Positions 31,730 through 43,319 of a DNA stretch of 64,000 bases are shown piece by piece. Position numbers and translations under genes: made by a program. Each line of letters opens with the position of its first letter. The stretch's first letter is position 1. The stretch comes from Gonapodya prolifera JEL478 (taxonomy: Eukaryota > Monoblepharomycota > Monoblepharidomycetes > Monoblepharidales > Gonapodyaceae), in assembly GCA_001574975.1 (NCBI GenBank), contig KQ965844.1:66654-130653 (forward strand), in the 5' to 3' direction. Below the pieces are notes generated by a model. It saw only the letters and a list, made by a program, of their open reading frames with translations. It ran no database searches and was not told where the DNA came from.

Positions 31730-34317
31730 TGGTCTCCACTGACAAGATATTTTTTACCGGACTTTCGGACTCGATCGGAGCAGTGCTCGCCGTTCTTCTA
31801 AAGGATGGCGGCGTGTGGGGGAGACAGGTTGGACCGCCGGTTCATTACTCACCCGTGCATGTATGAGATCCTTGACTGTGGCCTCCGGGTATGAGAATTG
31901 GCCCCCATGCCCCCCAACCACGAGGTCCTGTCTCCCTCCTTCAATGCCGATTGCGCTTTGTCAAGGTGAAGATTTACTCCTCTTCGGCCGGGCTCCCGCA
32001 ACTCGTGATTCCCCAACACCCACTTACCTAAACCCAATGAAACCACACTGCGCCCGGTACTTCGACCACAGATTGGTCGAAATAGGATATACTATGGTGA
32101 GGGACTAGGCAGGGTGTACCTGTCTCCTTGGGGGCTGTGCGGATTAGGGCATATAGATGAAATTTCACAACGATTGCGCTGCACTATGTATACGACACGA
32201 AAGGTTCGAGGTGTGCCGAAAGCGATGGGCTGACAAGCGCAGTAGCGAATGGAAGGTCGACCAAACTTCGTCAAGCTACCGTAAGTCTTTTTCATTCCGT
32301 GAAGACAAGTTACAGTCGTACTCAAAGAAACAGTAATACATGCCCGTCTTGGAAAATAATACTTATCGAATTGCGTTATCAATGAAAAAGAACCTCTGTC
32401 ATAAAATGAAGCCTTGTAGCCAAAACTTGGCGATGCATAACCCATCGTTACAGCTAAACCCGTTGTTGCCCACGTCATCGACGTCGCCCCAAACATTTTC
32501 ACCAATTCCCTGTCATCATGCCCCAGCCCTTTATCACCCACCCACCCCTCGTTGCCTACTCCGTTGTCACCCATTATCGCCCGCCCCATCGCGGCACAAT
32601 CCGTCATCAGCCAACCCACTGTGCTCGTCAACCATCTCGACCGTAGTTTGATGTCCCCGATAGAATTGGGAACGGAATTCTGGATCTGCGGGGACCACTC
32701 ACCTCTCCGTTGCTGTCCCTCCATTGCTTCTTCCGAAGTCCCCCCATTTGCAGATTGCATCAACAGAGTCAGCGCGAGCATGTTCTGTGAGTGCAGCATC
32801 GTCGGTGAGTTTTGCAATCAGGCAGGGGATAGTGAAGTGGGCGGTGAAACTCACTGGTTTTTTGAGATTCCTTCGTGACTCAGCCTCATGCTCCACCTCA
32901 CTAATGCCGCCATCGTGTGCCAGCATTCCATCTTGAAAGACCACCCGGTGGATGAGAAGTGGAGTTGGTGGGCAGTTGATTGCCGCAAATCTGAGAGTGA
33001 ATTGAGACGCTGTGGGTAGATGAAGGAGAAGTGTGCGCGGTGTCGTATCACGCGCATTGTGTGTCGTGCGTGGAAGGAGTTCGACACTCAAACTTCGCAT
33101 GCCTATGCCACCCACAACACTCTCTGTAGTAGCAGTGATGTAAAATACCCTTCTTTCTTATACATGCAATGCTGTTCTATTCTGTAAACCAAACCCGAGC
33201 ATGGTCTCGACTGCGGTCGCCTGTCCGACGACGACGACGACGGCAACTTTCCAACCATCTTTTCCACTTGATGGGTGTGATCGTGCCTTCTCTACATCTT
33301 TTTAAGCTGCGATGTGCCTCGCTTCAGCTTGAATCGTCTCAAATCAAAGACTTTTCCCGACTTGAACGCCCACTCCGGAACGCGAGCTCGGATGGAAAAT
33401 CGGCTCTGTTGCGTTGTCGCGACGGGTCGTGGCTTGAAGTCGATCGTCCTGTCGGACCGAACAGTGGTCTCGTCGAGGAGGAGATACGTTTTGAAAGAAT
33501 CGACCGGCGACGACGAAAGTCGCAATCGGAACCGGGGACTCTGGGGCCTGGGGCAATCCGAACCGGCAAATACGCCCGTCATTTCTATTTCACTCTATCT
33601 ACAGCCGTTGGATTATGAAAACTCGTTGTGCCATCAACTTGTATACGGAACAGGACGACCGCTGCCGACGACGTTACAGAGGAGGTAGCAACTTCGGACC
33701 ACTTTCATTCGACGCTACTCGTGACTCAACTCTAACGCACTACCACAGAGGTCTTATCTCCGAATGGTTCGTCACAGGAGCGATTCCAAAAAGTTATCTT
33801 ACTTGCTGGATTAAGAGGAAGTTCAATCCACAACCCTTCCACCACGCGAGCGGGGGAGAATGCCGCGGTGGTGGAATTTGAAAGGTGGACGGCATCAGCT
33901 GAGACGAGGAGAAGACCGTGAATGCGACCAAAAGGCGAGGAGTCAACTATATTAATTATTCATAAAGTTACCCTAAGGCACACACCGCGACAAACTGTTC
34001 GCTGACTGTCGAGCGTGACGTAACAATTGGCGGTCCCGAAAGTGCGTAGGACCAGACTGAATGGCGTCTGTGTCTGGTGGTGGCTCTATTGCTAGCTCAA
34101 CTCGTTTCAACACCACAGACTCCCGCCCATCTCTCCCGTCGCTCTCTTCTGCGGGATGAAACGTTTTTAAATTCACGGGACTCTGGAGGGGCTAAGGTGG
34201 TACCAGCTAATCACGCTCTGGATCGAAAATAATGGTATTGTAGTCCAATCTTATTGCGACCACAGTTGCTCTGTATTCCTCTCTCTGCCTCCAGAGGAAC
34301 GCCAATCGGACGCAACG
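31730..34317. other. no secure gene; contains another ankyrin-leader fragment
   Basis: At 32008-32080 a string including ATGAAACCACACTGCGCC repeats the ankyrin-gene leader, marking the second duplication unit. A 241-codon open frame on the minus strand (32092-32817) and a 149-codon frame on the plus strand (33169-33618) show no known motif, no signal peptide and odd composition, so I do not call them genes. The last 60 bases match the SF3A2 leader copy at 27.25 kb. Confidence 0.4.
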
Positions 34318-35861
34318 ATGGGTAAGCGATTCCTTCTCGCTCTTTCGGCAAAGAATTTTCTCAACCTTTGCTACCCTTCCACGCTTTCCACGTCCCGACT
34401 GGACTGCGCACCTTCTTTTCGTCCCCAACCGCGCCCAACCCGACCACCCACCAACCTCCTCCGCTCATCAGACTTCCAAAACCGCGCGGGAAGTAAGCCA
34501 GGGTCGGGTGGTGTCGCTGGGTACAGCGAGAGCAATGTCGACAGAAGGGAGAGGCTGCGGAAGCTCGCGCTGGAGACAATCGACCTGGCAAAGGATCCTT
34601 ACGTGAGTGCGGTGTGGATGGGCACGTTTTGGAGCTGCTGGCTCGGTGTCTCTGACTCCCGTCAACTCTCGCACACCCGACCACGAATGAAAACCCCAAC
34701 CCACCCACCCCCTCCCTTTCCGCCCACCGATAGTTCATGAAAAACCACCTCGGTACCTACGAATGCAAGCTCTGTCTCACACTGCACACCAACGAAGGAT
34801 CGTACCTCGCACACACGCAGGGCAAGAAGCACCAGACCAACTTGGCCCGCCGTGCTGCAAAGGACGCCAAGGACCAGGAGACGCAGATGCCCAAGTTAAT
34901 TGAGGCGGCGAAACCAAAAGTGGAGATCAAGAGAGTCGCGGTGAAAATTGGACGGCCGGGGTATAATGTCACAAAGGTGGGTAAAATGATAAACATTTGG
35001 AACAAAGAGAGGAGTTCGGCACGAAAATGTGCGCGTCCTGTGAACCACTGGAGTAGGTCAACACATTGGAAGGAGTCGTGCTATAGAATGGGGACATCCA
35101 ACCTTTCTATTAGACGAAGGGGACACCGAACGATACAGGGCTCCTCCAGCATGAGTTGGGTGGGCGGGTTTAAGCTCGAAGAAATAGGGATTAGGATGTT
35201 TTGAACTATTCTGAGGCGTTGCACAATAGCAAAGGGTGGATGCGACCGCTTCGTGGACTGCGTGGACAGACTTCGGCGACTTCCCCGGGTGAAGAGGTTG
35301 GCTCGATCTCTGGCACGATTGGTTCTCCACTGGGAATTCTGAATATGTTTCGAGGGAGTCACATGACGGGGAAGGGCCTATAAGAGCAACATCCGTTTGA
35401 CTATCATGGAGACTGTTTTTCGCTCACCACTTCTCCACGCCAAACAGGTCCGCGACCCCACAACCCGCCAAGTCGGGCTTCTCTTCCAAGTCTTCTACCC
35501 CGAAATCGGCGAGGGGATCAAACCGCGTCACCGTTTCATGAACGCCTTCGAGCAGCATCAGGAACTCCCCAACCGCGCGATCCAGTACCTCATTTTTGCA
35601 GCCGAGCCGTACGAAAACGTCTCTTTCCGCGTGCAGGCGCGAGAGATCGATCGAGCTGAGGGACGGTTTTGGACGTATTGGGATCCAGACGGCAAGACAT
35701 ACTCGCTCCAGTTCTTGTTTAAGAATGAGAGACCGGTTGGTTACCTTGGTGGTGGTGGAAGTGGGGGGCCAGGAGGTGGGCCAATGGCGGGGAATGTGAT
35801 GCCCACGGTGGGCAACCCGCTCAACCCGTACGCGCCGCCGCCTGCGGGGTACATGCGTTAG
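34318..35861 (+). CDS. PRP11: Splicing factor 3A subunit 2 (Prp11/SF3a66)
   Basis: Four exons: 34318-34321 (ATGG only), 34472-34602, 34734-34976 and 35448-35861, for 263 residues. It starts M-DFQNRAGSKPGSGGVAGYS, exactly the family N-terminus, which fixes the 4-base first coding exon. A U1-type C2H2 zinc finger follows (TYECKLCLTLHTNEGSYLAH, then GKKHQTNLARRAAK), then VKIGRPGYNVTK and the conserved C-terminal core (YPEIGEGIKPRHRFM, AAEPYENVSFRVQAREID, FWTYWDPDGKTY). A Gly-rich tail ends the protein. The SF3a complex joins U2 snRNP and holds it at the branch site. Intron 3 is 471 nt without the GC repeat. A full-length but dead copy lies at 27.96-29.42 kb. Confidence 0.94.
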
Positions 35862-35944
35862 GGAAACACTTTTCCATAGCGTTGAATGTAAATATCAACA
35901 CGTTGCTTCAGCTTATCTTCGCTCGGGTCCTCCAGCACATCCCC

Positions 35945-36397
35945 ATCGCATCGTGGTGCTTTGCTATAGGGGATGGGCGGAGGCGGAGGAGAGCGAGGTG
36001 ATTATGATGGTGATGGATGCGTTGAGGGAGACGATTGGGCGGGGTGTGGAGAGGGTGACGGAGCCGGAGGACGTGGAGGGGTTAGGTGCATGCCCGTCGT
36101 CGCTTTCTCACAGCTTACAGCCCTCGACCGACGCCTCTCCTTGCTCTCGCACTCCCACCGCACAGCTCACACGCTAGTACACCAACCTCAGCTCCTACTC
36201 ATACCTCCCGCACGGTTTCGGCTCCTTCTCTGCCGTGCAGGAGACGCTGTTCCGGGCCTTCCATGATCCCGTCAAGGGCTGTGTCGGGTTCGCGGGGGAA
36301 CATACGAGTGAGACGGATTGGAGCAGCGTGCATGGTGCGTGGATGAGTGGTGTGAAGGAGGGGAAGAGGGTGGCCGATGCGGTAAGGGGGGCTTGAA
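35945..36397 (+). pseudogene. flavin amine oxidase, C-terminal piece
   Basis: The plus-strand frame reads YRGWAEAEESEVIMMVMDAL, then after a TAG at 36175 continues in frame with YTNLSSYSYLPHGFGSFSAV, CVGFAGEHTSETDWSSVHGA and WMSGVKEGKRVADAV, ending at a TGA. The FAGEHT and VHGA(W)SG blocks are the C-terminal FAD-binding signature of polyamine/monoamine oxidases and LSD1-type proteins. The rest of the enzyme is found just downstream on the opposite strand. Confidence 0.75.
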
Positions 36398-36474
36398 CTA
36401 TGTAGGAACAGAGATGGAGGCGAGCGTGGACGCACGTAAACGGGATATAATATAGTGATATGTATCAGATATAC

Positions 36475-37255
36475 CTAAGGTATTGTGAGCTCGACTGTAT
36501 GAAGTCTTCGAGCATTACGAAGGCGTTGACAACGTAGAGGGGGTATGGGCGGAAGGCGCCACGTGGGGGAGCTGATGTCGTGGGAGTTTCGGCGACGAGG
36601 ATGGAGGAGAAGCCGGTGTCGGACGGCCCTGGCCGGGAACAAAGTGGAGGTCAGATCAATCAACACAGGACAGAAGGTGCGTCAAGCAGGAGAGTCCACT
36701 CACACCACACCTTCTCAAACTTGAGGACCACTTTATCCAGCAGCCCCGCTCCCAGTCCGTCTATCGTCCCCACAATACGCTTCGGCAGAGGAGGGTTGAA
36801 CATGGTCTCGTGCCGCGCTTCGAGCACACCGATCTCGGCAGCGTGTCAATGACGTGGTCTCATGAGTATTGTGAGTCGTCTGCGCATGCGACGGTCACTC
36901 GTGGTTGGTGCGCACTAGTCCTCAAGCGCAACGTCGGAAGGAGTGCTTGATTCCTTCTGGATGGGAGCTCTGCCGATAGCGGGAGAAACACCTCAATGTA
37001 CGGTTGGAGAGTTTCACCAGACAGCCGCTTGTGGGTATAGTGCGTTCTTGTCGGATGTGTAAAGTCCGCCGGTGTACTAGTTTGGAGCGACGGCGGGGGG
37101 TGTTGTTGGTGAAATGTACTGAGTTCACTTCACAAAGGATGGATAGAATGTTCACGTCGATTCCAGCCTTGCGGATGTAGTGTGCTGCTTCCAGTCCCCC
37201 CATTCCAGGCAGATGACGAGGACGGTGGAGTGCTGTGGAGCAGCTTCTGATCGCT
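36475..37255 (-). pseudogene. flavin amine oxidase, N-terminal and middle pieces
   Basis: On the minus strand, 37255 to about 37140 encodes the dinucleotide-binding start (MGGLEAAHYIRKAGIDVNIL). Bases 36840-36697 read ETMFNPPLPKRIVGTIDGLG and LLDKVVLKFEKVW, and an intron leads to 36637-36478 (GPSDTGFSSILVAE, FRPYPLYVVNAFVML). These are the N-terminal and central parts of an FAD amine oxidase, but most of the substrate domain is missing. The C-terminal part lies next to it in inverted orientation. Confidence 0.7.
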
Positions 37256-37861
37256 GGTGGGAGCTTACTGTAGTGGGAGGATCAGCCATCGGCCGCTATG
37301 GGTCGAAGAGCTGTGCGATGTGGTTCTTTTCCCCTCATATGACTTGATTTAAGCTTCAAGGTGACACTTAAAGATCCACAAATGCGGGAAGGCTGATGTC
37401 CGCATCGCGTCCACGGGATTCCGCTCTAGAAAGAAGCATTGTTCCTTCAGTCAACCCCACATGGAGTTCACGGCGTTCTCCTGGGTTCGTGTAACTACAC
37501 AAAGTAAAGTCGTAACAGCAATTACTTTTACTTCAGAAGTATTTCATTCCCTCCCAAGCAAACGCCACGCAAACATTGCGGCAGGACTGGACTCGCCACC
37601 GAACTGGGGCCAGCTTTTGGCCACGGTCACGTTCAGCCCCCAGCCAGGGACATCCGCACACAGCCTCCCTGCGGCCACGACACTTAAAAGGAATCTCCGC
37701 CCGTGAATTTATCGCTGCACTTTGCGTCTTTTGCGCCTCGGGAAACACAACTCGCAATGGTGGGAATCGCAATCGGAATGTCGCTGCTCTCGATACTCCG
37801 GCCCTAATTCTACTCTCTCTTCGATGCTGCACCTTCCTCACCGCCAGGCTCAGGCTCGCTC
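37256..37861. other. upstream region of the PLAC8 gene
   Basis: No gene seen. It ends in the promoter and leader of the PLAC8-family gene. Confidence 0.4.
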
Positions 37862-38377
37862 ATGGGACAAGCCACTCGTGAGTTTCATCCCGAGCTTCGT
37901 TTCCCCTTCCTGAAGGGCGATTCCACCATTCCTTTCCGCCACATTTCGCAGTTCGACGTCGTTGACGATCTCGAAACATTCATCATCTCCTGGTTCGTGC
38001 CATGCATTCCCCACGGAAAGATATCGGAGGCGGAGGGATTGGGTGACTGTGTTACTCAGGGAGCGATTTACGGGTGAGTTACTTGTTCCCTTTCGTTGGG
38101 TTGGTCTTGTCGCAATACTCAGCACTCTGAACATTCTACCCGCACAGAGCACTCTCTGTCTGCTGCGGTCTATCCTGCATTGTCGGGATGCAAAGACGCG
38201 AGGCGGTCCGTAGGGCGAGAAACATTCCGGTGAGCTCTCATTTATTGCACTTAGCAACTCGGTGCGATAGTGTACTGAGTTGGCCAATAGGGCGACCAAG
38301 TCGAGGATCTCGTCTCTGTCTGCTGCTGCCCGTGCTTTGCCCTCACGCAGGAAACGAACGAGAGTGAGGTCACCTGA
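37862..38377 (+). CDS. PLAC8-family Cys-rich protein
   Basis: Three exons, 37862-38073, 38148-38229 and 38291-38377, give 126 residues. The family pattern is present: ISWFVPCIPHGKISEAEG, then GDCVTQGAIYGALSVCCGLSC (split by intron 1), an RREAVRRARNIPG loop, and the closing SVCCCPCFALTQETNE. The last block corresponds to the usual C-C-x-P-C-A-L-x-Q-E signature. PLAC8 proteins are small membrane-associated proteins, and relatives control cell number in plants and cadmium resistance. The role here is unknown. A 219-codon frame on the opposite strand overlaps it but lacks motifs and introns. Confidence 0.82.
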
Positions 38378-38641
38378 TGTATCAGCCACATCAACGCTCA
38401 TGCTGACTCCATAATTCCGCTCACAGTCAAGAAGTACCCGGCCGTAAAGGCATATGCACCGCAACCTGCGCCAATCCAAATGGCACCACCAACTTCTCAC
38501 TAATGCCAAGACATTAATCGTTCAACTTGATTTGTTTTCATAAGGTGTATTGGGATGACGTCGTCATCAGATCCGAATATATGTTCATTATTTCATGAAA
38601 CATCACCCGGCTCAACTCTGCAAATCTGCTTTTTCGGGAAG

Positions 38642-38677
38642 CCCCCCCCCCNCCCCCCACACACACACACACACACC
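38642..38677. repeat. poly-C and (CA)n simple repeat with one undetermined base
   Basis: About 16 C with an n at 38652, followed by ten CA units. It lies directly after the stop codon of the phosphoserine aminotransferase gene, in its 3-prime UTR. Confidence 0.9.
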
Positions 38678-38696
38678 AAGGTGTACTGCCTCCTTC

Positions 38697-40364
38697 TTAG
38701 GCCCTAGACTTCTTTGCAAACTCCTCCACCCACGCCACCAACGCATCCACGCCCTCCTCCGGCACCGCATTGTAAATACTCGCCCTGATCCCCCCGGCAC
38801 TCCTATGCCCCTTGAGCTGCACCATCCGCCTCGCCTCGGCGCCTTTCAAAAACTCCTTCTCCAGCTCGTCCGAGGGCTGCCCGTCCTCGCCAAGAACGCG
38901 CCACACCACGTTCATCCGGGACCGTACCGGGCCCGCCACGGGGGCTTGGAAGAGTTTGGGATACGCGTCGAGGGCGGCGTACAGTTTCGAGGCCTTGCGC
39001 GTGTTGATCGCCTCCATACCCTCAAGCCCGCCCAGTCCCAGCAGCCACTTGAACACCAACCCCGACACGTATATCCCCCACGTCGGCGGGGTGTTGTACA
39101 GCGAGTTGGCGTCGGCGTAGGTCTTGAAGTTAAGCATCAGTGGCACGGGGTGCAAGAACGGCCGGGCGCCCAGAAGGTCTTTGCGCACGATGACCACGGT
39201 GACGCCGGAGGGGCCGATGTTCTTTTGAGCACCGGCGTAGATGAGAGCGTGACGACGGATGGGGATGGGGCGCGAGAGGATGGTGGAGGAGGCGTCGCAG
39301 ACGAGCGGGACCGAGGGGTCGACCTGAGGTGGTGGGCGGAGTGGTGGTCGGTGGGGGTAGGGGGTTGTGGGGATGGGGTAAGAAAGATGTTCATCAGTAA
39401 AACGGTCCCTCCTCGCACCCGGGCCCCCGTTTCTTTCCACCACCCACCTCAGGTGTTTCAAACCACTCCACACCATGCACCGTCTCGTTCATGCAGTAGT
39501 AAGCGTACGCAGTCTTTTCCGGCGCCGACAGCGTCCATTCGGATTTGGAAGTGATGGACCGGAATTTTCCCGATTTGGTGTTGATGACCGTGTTGACCTG
39601 GGCGCCGAGGAGTTTGGCCTAGGGGGTGTGGGAGTCGGGAGTTGGGGGAGTTGGTGGTGAGGGGGGGAAAGGGGAACGGGGATGGTGGGAGAAGACGAAC
39701 CTCTTGAGCGGCTTTTTCGGACCAGGCGCCGGTTACTGGAGTGGGAGGATGGAAAAGTGAGAAGGTAGAATGGGGTTGTTCAGAGATGAGTTTTCATCCA
39801 TAGGACGAAGGTCAGATGATGAAAAGCCGTCGCACGTGGGAGAACTTTCCGAAGAATCCGGTGCCATCGCGAAATCGTCTCCGCTCCAACGAGCGCAGTT
39901 CCCCACCACGTTGCTCCCTGAACCACCTTCCCACCTTCCCACTCACCAAAGTAATCCACAACCTTGTCCCCACTTCCTAGCAAATTATACACAACGCTCG
40001 CAAACATCGTACTCCCCCCACCCTGAACAAACAGCACGGCGTATTCCTCGGGAACGTCCAACAACCGCCTCAAATCCTCGATGGCTGCGTTGTGAATCGT
40101 CTCGTATTCCTTGGAGCGGTGGGACAGCTCCATGACGGACATCCCGCTGCCGGCGTAGTCGAGCATGGACGCCTGTGCTTCCCGCAGGACAGAGACGGGG
40201 ATGGCGGCGGGGCCTTGTGGGTGGGGAAGTCAGGAGTGTCGGGAGATTATAAATCCGGAGTTGGATATTGTTACACGTGCCATCGGGGCGCGAAAATGGG
40301 TGAGAGACACACCAGCGCCAAAGTTCCAAGCGCGATTGAGGCTTTCGTCGTTCGGTTGTGCCAT
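38697..40364 (-). CDS. SER1: Phosphoserine aminotransferase
   Basis: Five exons on the minus strand: 40313-40364, 39947-40213, 39701-39735, 39448-39618 and 38697-39323, for 383 residues. It starts MAQPNDESLNRAWNFGAGPA. It continues with GMSVMELSHRSKEYETIHNA, the cofactor-phosphate region FVQGGGSTMFASVVYNLL, a WTLSAPEKTAYAYYC segment, VCDASSTILSRPI with the PLP-binding Asp, and AGAQKNIGPSGVTVV containing the PLP lysine. It ends with the AGGIRASIYNAVPEEGVDAL helix typical of SerC. It converts 3-phosphohydroxypyruvate and glutamate to phosphoserine in serine synthesis. The 35-nt third exon is supported because VTGAWSEKAAQE restores the conserved loop. Confidence 0.95.
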
Positions 40365-40848
40365 TTCTGATGGGTTGATGGTGAGTCGACAGAAAAGGTT
40401 GTCGCGGGATGGAACAGGGAGGTCGTGGTGGGTCTGAGGTGCGAGGAAGAGGGCGATGAATACGCAGTTGTGTACTGCGATTTGAAGCGTGGGCTACTGA
40501 CCGGTGGATTGAGTCGGGAAGGTTTGCAAGTGGAGCGGGAGGCACGACAAAAAGTGGGAGGCACAGTCACCATCAGGTGTACTCTCGAATCCGTAAACGA
40601 ATGATGTTCAGACAAATATACAGAAAATTAAAGGGTATGTTACGTGTCCTATCAGAATAACCTCGACGGAGGCGAGACCAGAACAAGTGGCGAATGCCAC
40701 CGACACTATCCTGCCTTCTCGTTTAGACTGCCACCAATCCGTAATAGGTCCAAATTATCGGGCGAGTTGCCCACATTCCACCGCCTCATCAGAAACGGCG
40801 AGTATGTTCCTGAACTCTCGCGGTCACCTCGAAGTGCAGAAACATTGT
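40365..40848. other. no gene recognised
   Basis: Lies upstream of SER1 and downstream of the DUF2462 gene. No exon supported. Confidence 0.45.
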
Positions 40849-41227
40849 TCACTTCCCCTTTTTCTTCCCATCCTTCCCTCCCTTCCCTCCCTTGCCATCC
40901 TTCGCTATCGCCTTATTTGCAATACTCTTCAGTATCGTGAGCTTGCCCGTTCCAGCAGCCTGTTTTGCGGCGCTTTCCTCCATGGCCTGCGTGATGGCAG
41001 CCTGGGCCTTCTTGTTCTGGGCAACAGCCGCGGCAACCGATGGGCGCTTTGGCGGGATGCGGAGGTGGGCTGGAGTTGGTCGGGTGGTGCGATGGGTTGA
41101 TTATGCCGTTTCTCTTTTCAAACGTGAAGAGAAAGAAGGACTCACCGCCTTTCTTTGCCACCCTCCCAGACTGCGTCACGGGTTTGGACTTGGCTGGCTT
41201 CGATTTCTTCAGCGCTCCTTGGACCAT
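40849..41227 (-). CDS. Small basic protein, DUF2462/UPF0390 family
   Basis: Two exons on the minus strand, 41146-41227 and 40849-41069, encode 100 residues. It starts MVQGALKKSKPAKSKPVTQS, with IPPKRPSVAAAVAQNKKAQA, then KQAAGTGKLTILKSIANKA and a Lys/Gly tail. The M-x-Q-G start, Lys-rich body and GKLTI/L motif match the DUF2462 family (related to human LYDG10/C19orf53), small nuclear or nucleolar proteins without known activity. The gene is compact, and the 76-nt intron has good borders. Confidence 0.75.
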
Positions 41228-42690
41228 CGCAAAAGTTGGAGAAGTGTTGCTCACGGGTGAAGCGGCTGCATTGTAGTTATTTTGCCGCCTTTCACCCAAA
41301 CTACGCATTCTCGAGACGCGGCGAAACCGCGAGGCGAGAGATTTCTTACAATCTGCGCGATACACGGAAGGTTCCAGGACGCGGTATCACCTCGGTCGGT
41401 GACTCTTCAATCGAAACTGTCATGATGGCTGAACTGCATATTACCTGAAATCCGCTACCTTTCCACACGAACAACGTTCAGCAAACACAGTCTTTGATTC
41501 ATCGCTGTCGTGTATCGGAAGCAGCGATGGAGCTCGCTGACAACCACTTCGATCGCACCCGATATGAGGTTCTCCGTGACATCTTCCACCTCACGCAGCC
41601 CAAAACGTCGAATGGCCATCTATGTTCACGTTTGCTTCATGAAAACTGAAAAGACTCAAGTTGCGTCACTCCACCCTGCACGGTGCCCACGTCAGAGTTG
41701 GCCACCAGTAGAGAACGAGGAAATGGAGATTGTGGCGCGCGCAGATGCCATCGTTTCGTGGCGTGATTTCATCCCAGTTACTTCTGCTTCGCGGCAAAAT
41801 ATTGGAAACCGATAACAGGACTTGTGAGAAGAATACTGGACAAACGTGCAGATGTCAACCGGATTGAAGCCGTTGATATTGTCTTGGGACCTCACCGGCG
41901 GGACAAATTGGTGGCGGGATTCAATTCAAAGTTGGTATCAGGAATGGAACCTCTTCCGATCACTTACGGCTGTGCGCATTGATGTATACGAAAGTTTATA
42001 CGTGCATCTTTTTTCTGCGAGGGGCGGTGTCGTCTGGGAGGATATCAAAATGATAGGAGTGTGGGGATACGGCATGCCGCCGTCTTTTAAAACAAAACCG
42101 GAAACTCCTCCTACCGCTGCCCCGAACGCAGTATTCATTACAGGAATTCGAGCAACGTGCCCTCTTATCGACTTTCGGAGTGCTCAGTCATGTCAGGAAT
42201 GGGTAAATGCCATTTGGCAAGAACAGAATTTGGATGGCACTCGAGGAAAACCTCCTTAAAGGGCCAAAAAACTATTCAAAGTTAAGAAAATTTGTGGTGA
42301 ATGAACGAATACATCGCAAATCAATACTGCAAAATTTCGGTTTTCATGACGTTGCTAAGGATGTCAGATATTGTCGATTCCAAAACGCTGGAACACTCGA
42401 GGTTGATTTTGATCAAAGCCTCTTGCACATCTACACTACTTGAGATACTTCTAGTATTTACTTAAGAAAACCACATACTTGGCTCCAGTTTTCTTTCGTC
42501 CCGCTTCAATTCAATGCAGACTCCATAGTGAATCATGCAAGGACGCCCTTTCTCGATTCCTTTCCTCTAAGATGTGACATCATATGCACTCAATTTTACA
42601 CATTCCACGTCCTTGCACCGGTCTCATTCGAGCATATCCATCACGTTTCGTTCCGTTTTCAACCCCTTCTTGCCAAGCTTCCTCCACCAT
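41228..42690. other. no secure gene; F-box-associated debris
   Basis: Plus-strand frames at about 41520-42430 include FDRTRYEVLRDIFHLTQP, YVHVCFMKTEK and DFRSAQSCQEWVNAIWQEQN. The last resembles DFSSARSCQNWLAGVPFDSD in the F-box relic just downstream, so this may be a more decayed relative. No continuous gene can be built. Confidence 0.35.
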
Positions 42691-43009
42691 GATGCCGCCG
42701 CCCTGTTCCATCGAGCCCTTCCCCGACGAAATCCTCCAAGAAGTCTTCTGACAGAGACAACCACCCACATTCTTCTCATACATACCTCTTGTGTGTTGCC
42801 GCTGGTATAACGTCGCCCAGGATGTGATGCGAGCTCGCGGAGTTGGACTTTACGTTCATATTCGTGTTTCCAAGGACGCCATAATCCCTTTCGTACAAGC
42901 ATGCAAACTTCTGAAACGCACGCGAGACAACCGCTCGCCGGATTTCTCGAGCGCACGATCATGTCAGAACTGGCTCGCTGGTGTTCCCTTTGACTCTGAC
43001 ATTGGCTAG
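42690..43009 (+). pseudogene. F-box protein fragment
   Basis: Translates as PPCSIEPFPDEILQEVF, then a TGA, then PLVCCRWYNVAQDVMRARGV: an F-box split by a stop or one-base shift. A further 55 residues lead to a stop at 43007. Too short and broken for a working gene. Confidence 0.55.
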
Positions 43010-43319
43010 GGAGTGAACTATTGAATGTATGGACTGGTATCCGAGAGACGCCGTTACACAAGAACTGAAAAGTTTTAGAGACTGAATGTATTCACGTATC
43101 CCACATTTTGACGCGCCATCTAAGCCGGCGATGGTATCACATTTGAAAAAATACAATCTCGACCAAATCATGCATCACAACGTCACCGCACCACAAACAA
43201 GTCGAAGTCCGACGTCACACCAGAACCCATCCACCCAGCCGCGCCGGCACAGCCAGTCAGATCACCACCCCACCCGTCGCCACCCTCCCAAGTCCCACAT
43301 GCTGGTCCCTCCGCCCATC

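Noticed and set aside
32092-32817. 241-codon minus-strand open frame
   Set aside because: No motif, no relation to neighbours, odd Met/Gly/Thr composition. It lies in debris of a segmental duplication.
33169-33881. overlapping open frames on both strands
   Set aside because: No frame is clearly favoured and no domain or splice chain can be supported.
37850-38509. 219-codon open frame on the minus strand
   Set aside because: It lies over the PLAC8 gene, whose Cys signature and introns fit the plus strand. The minus frame has no motif.
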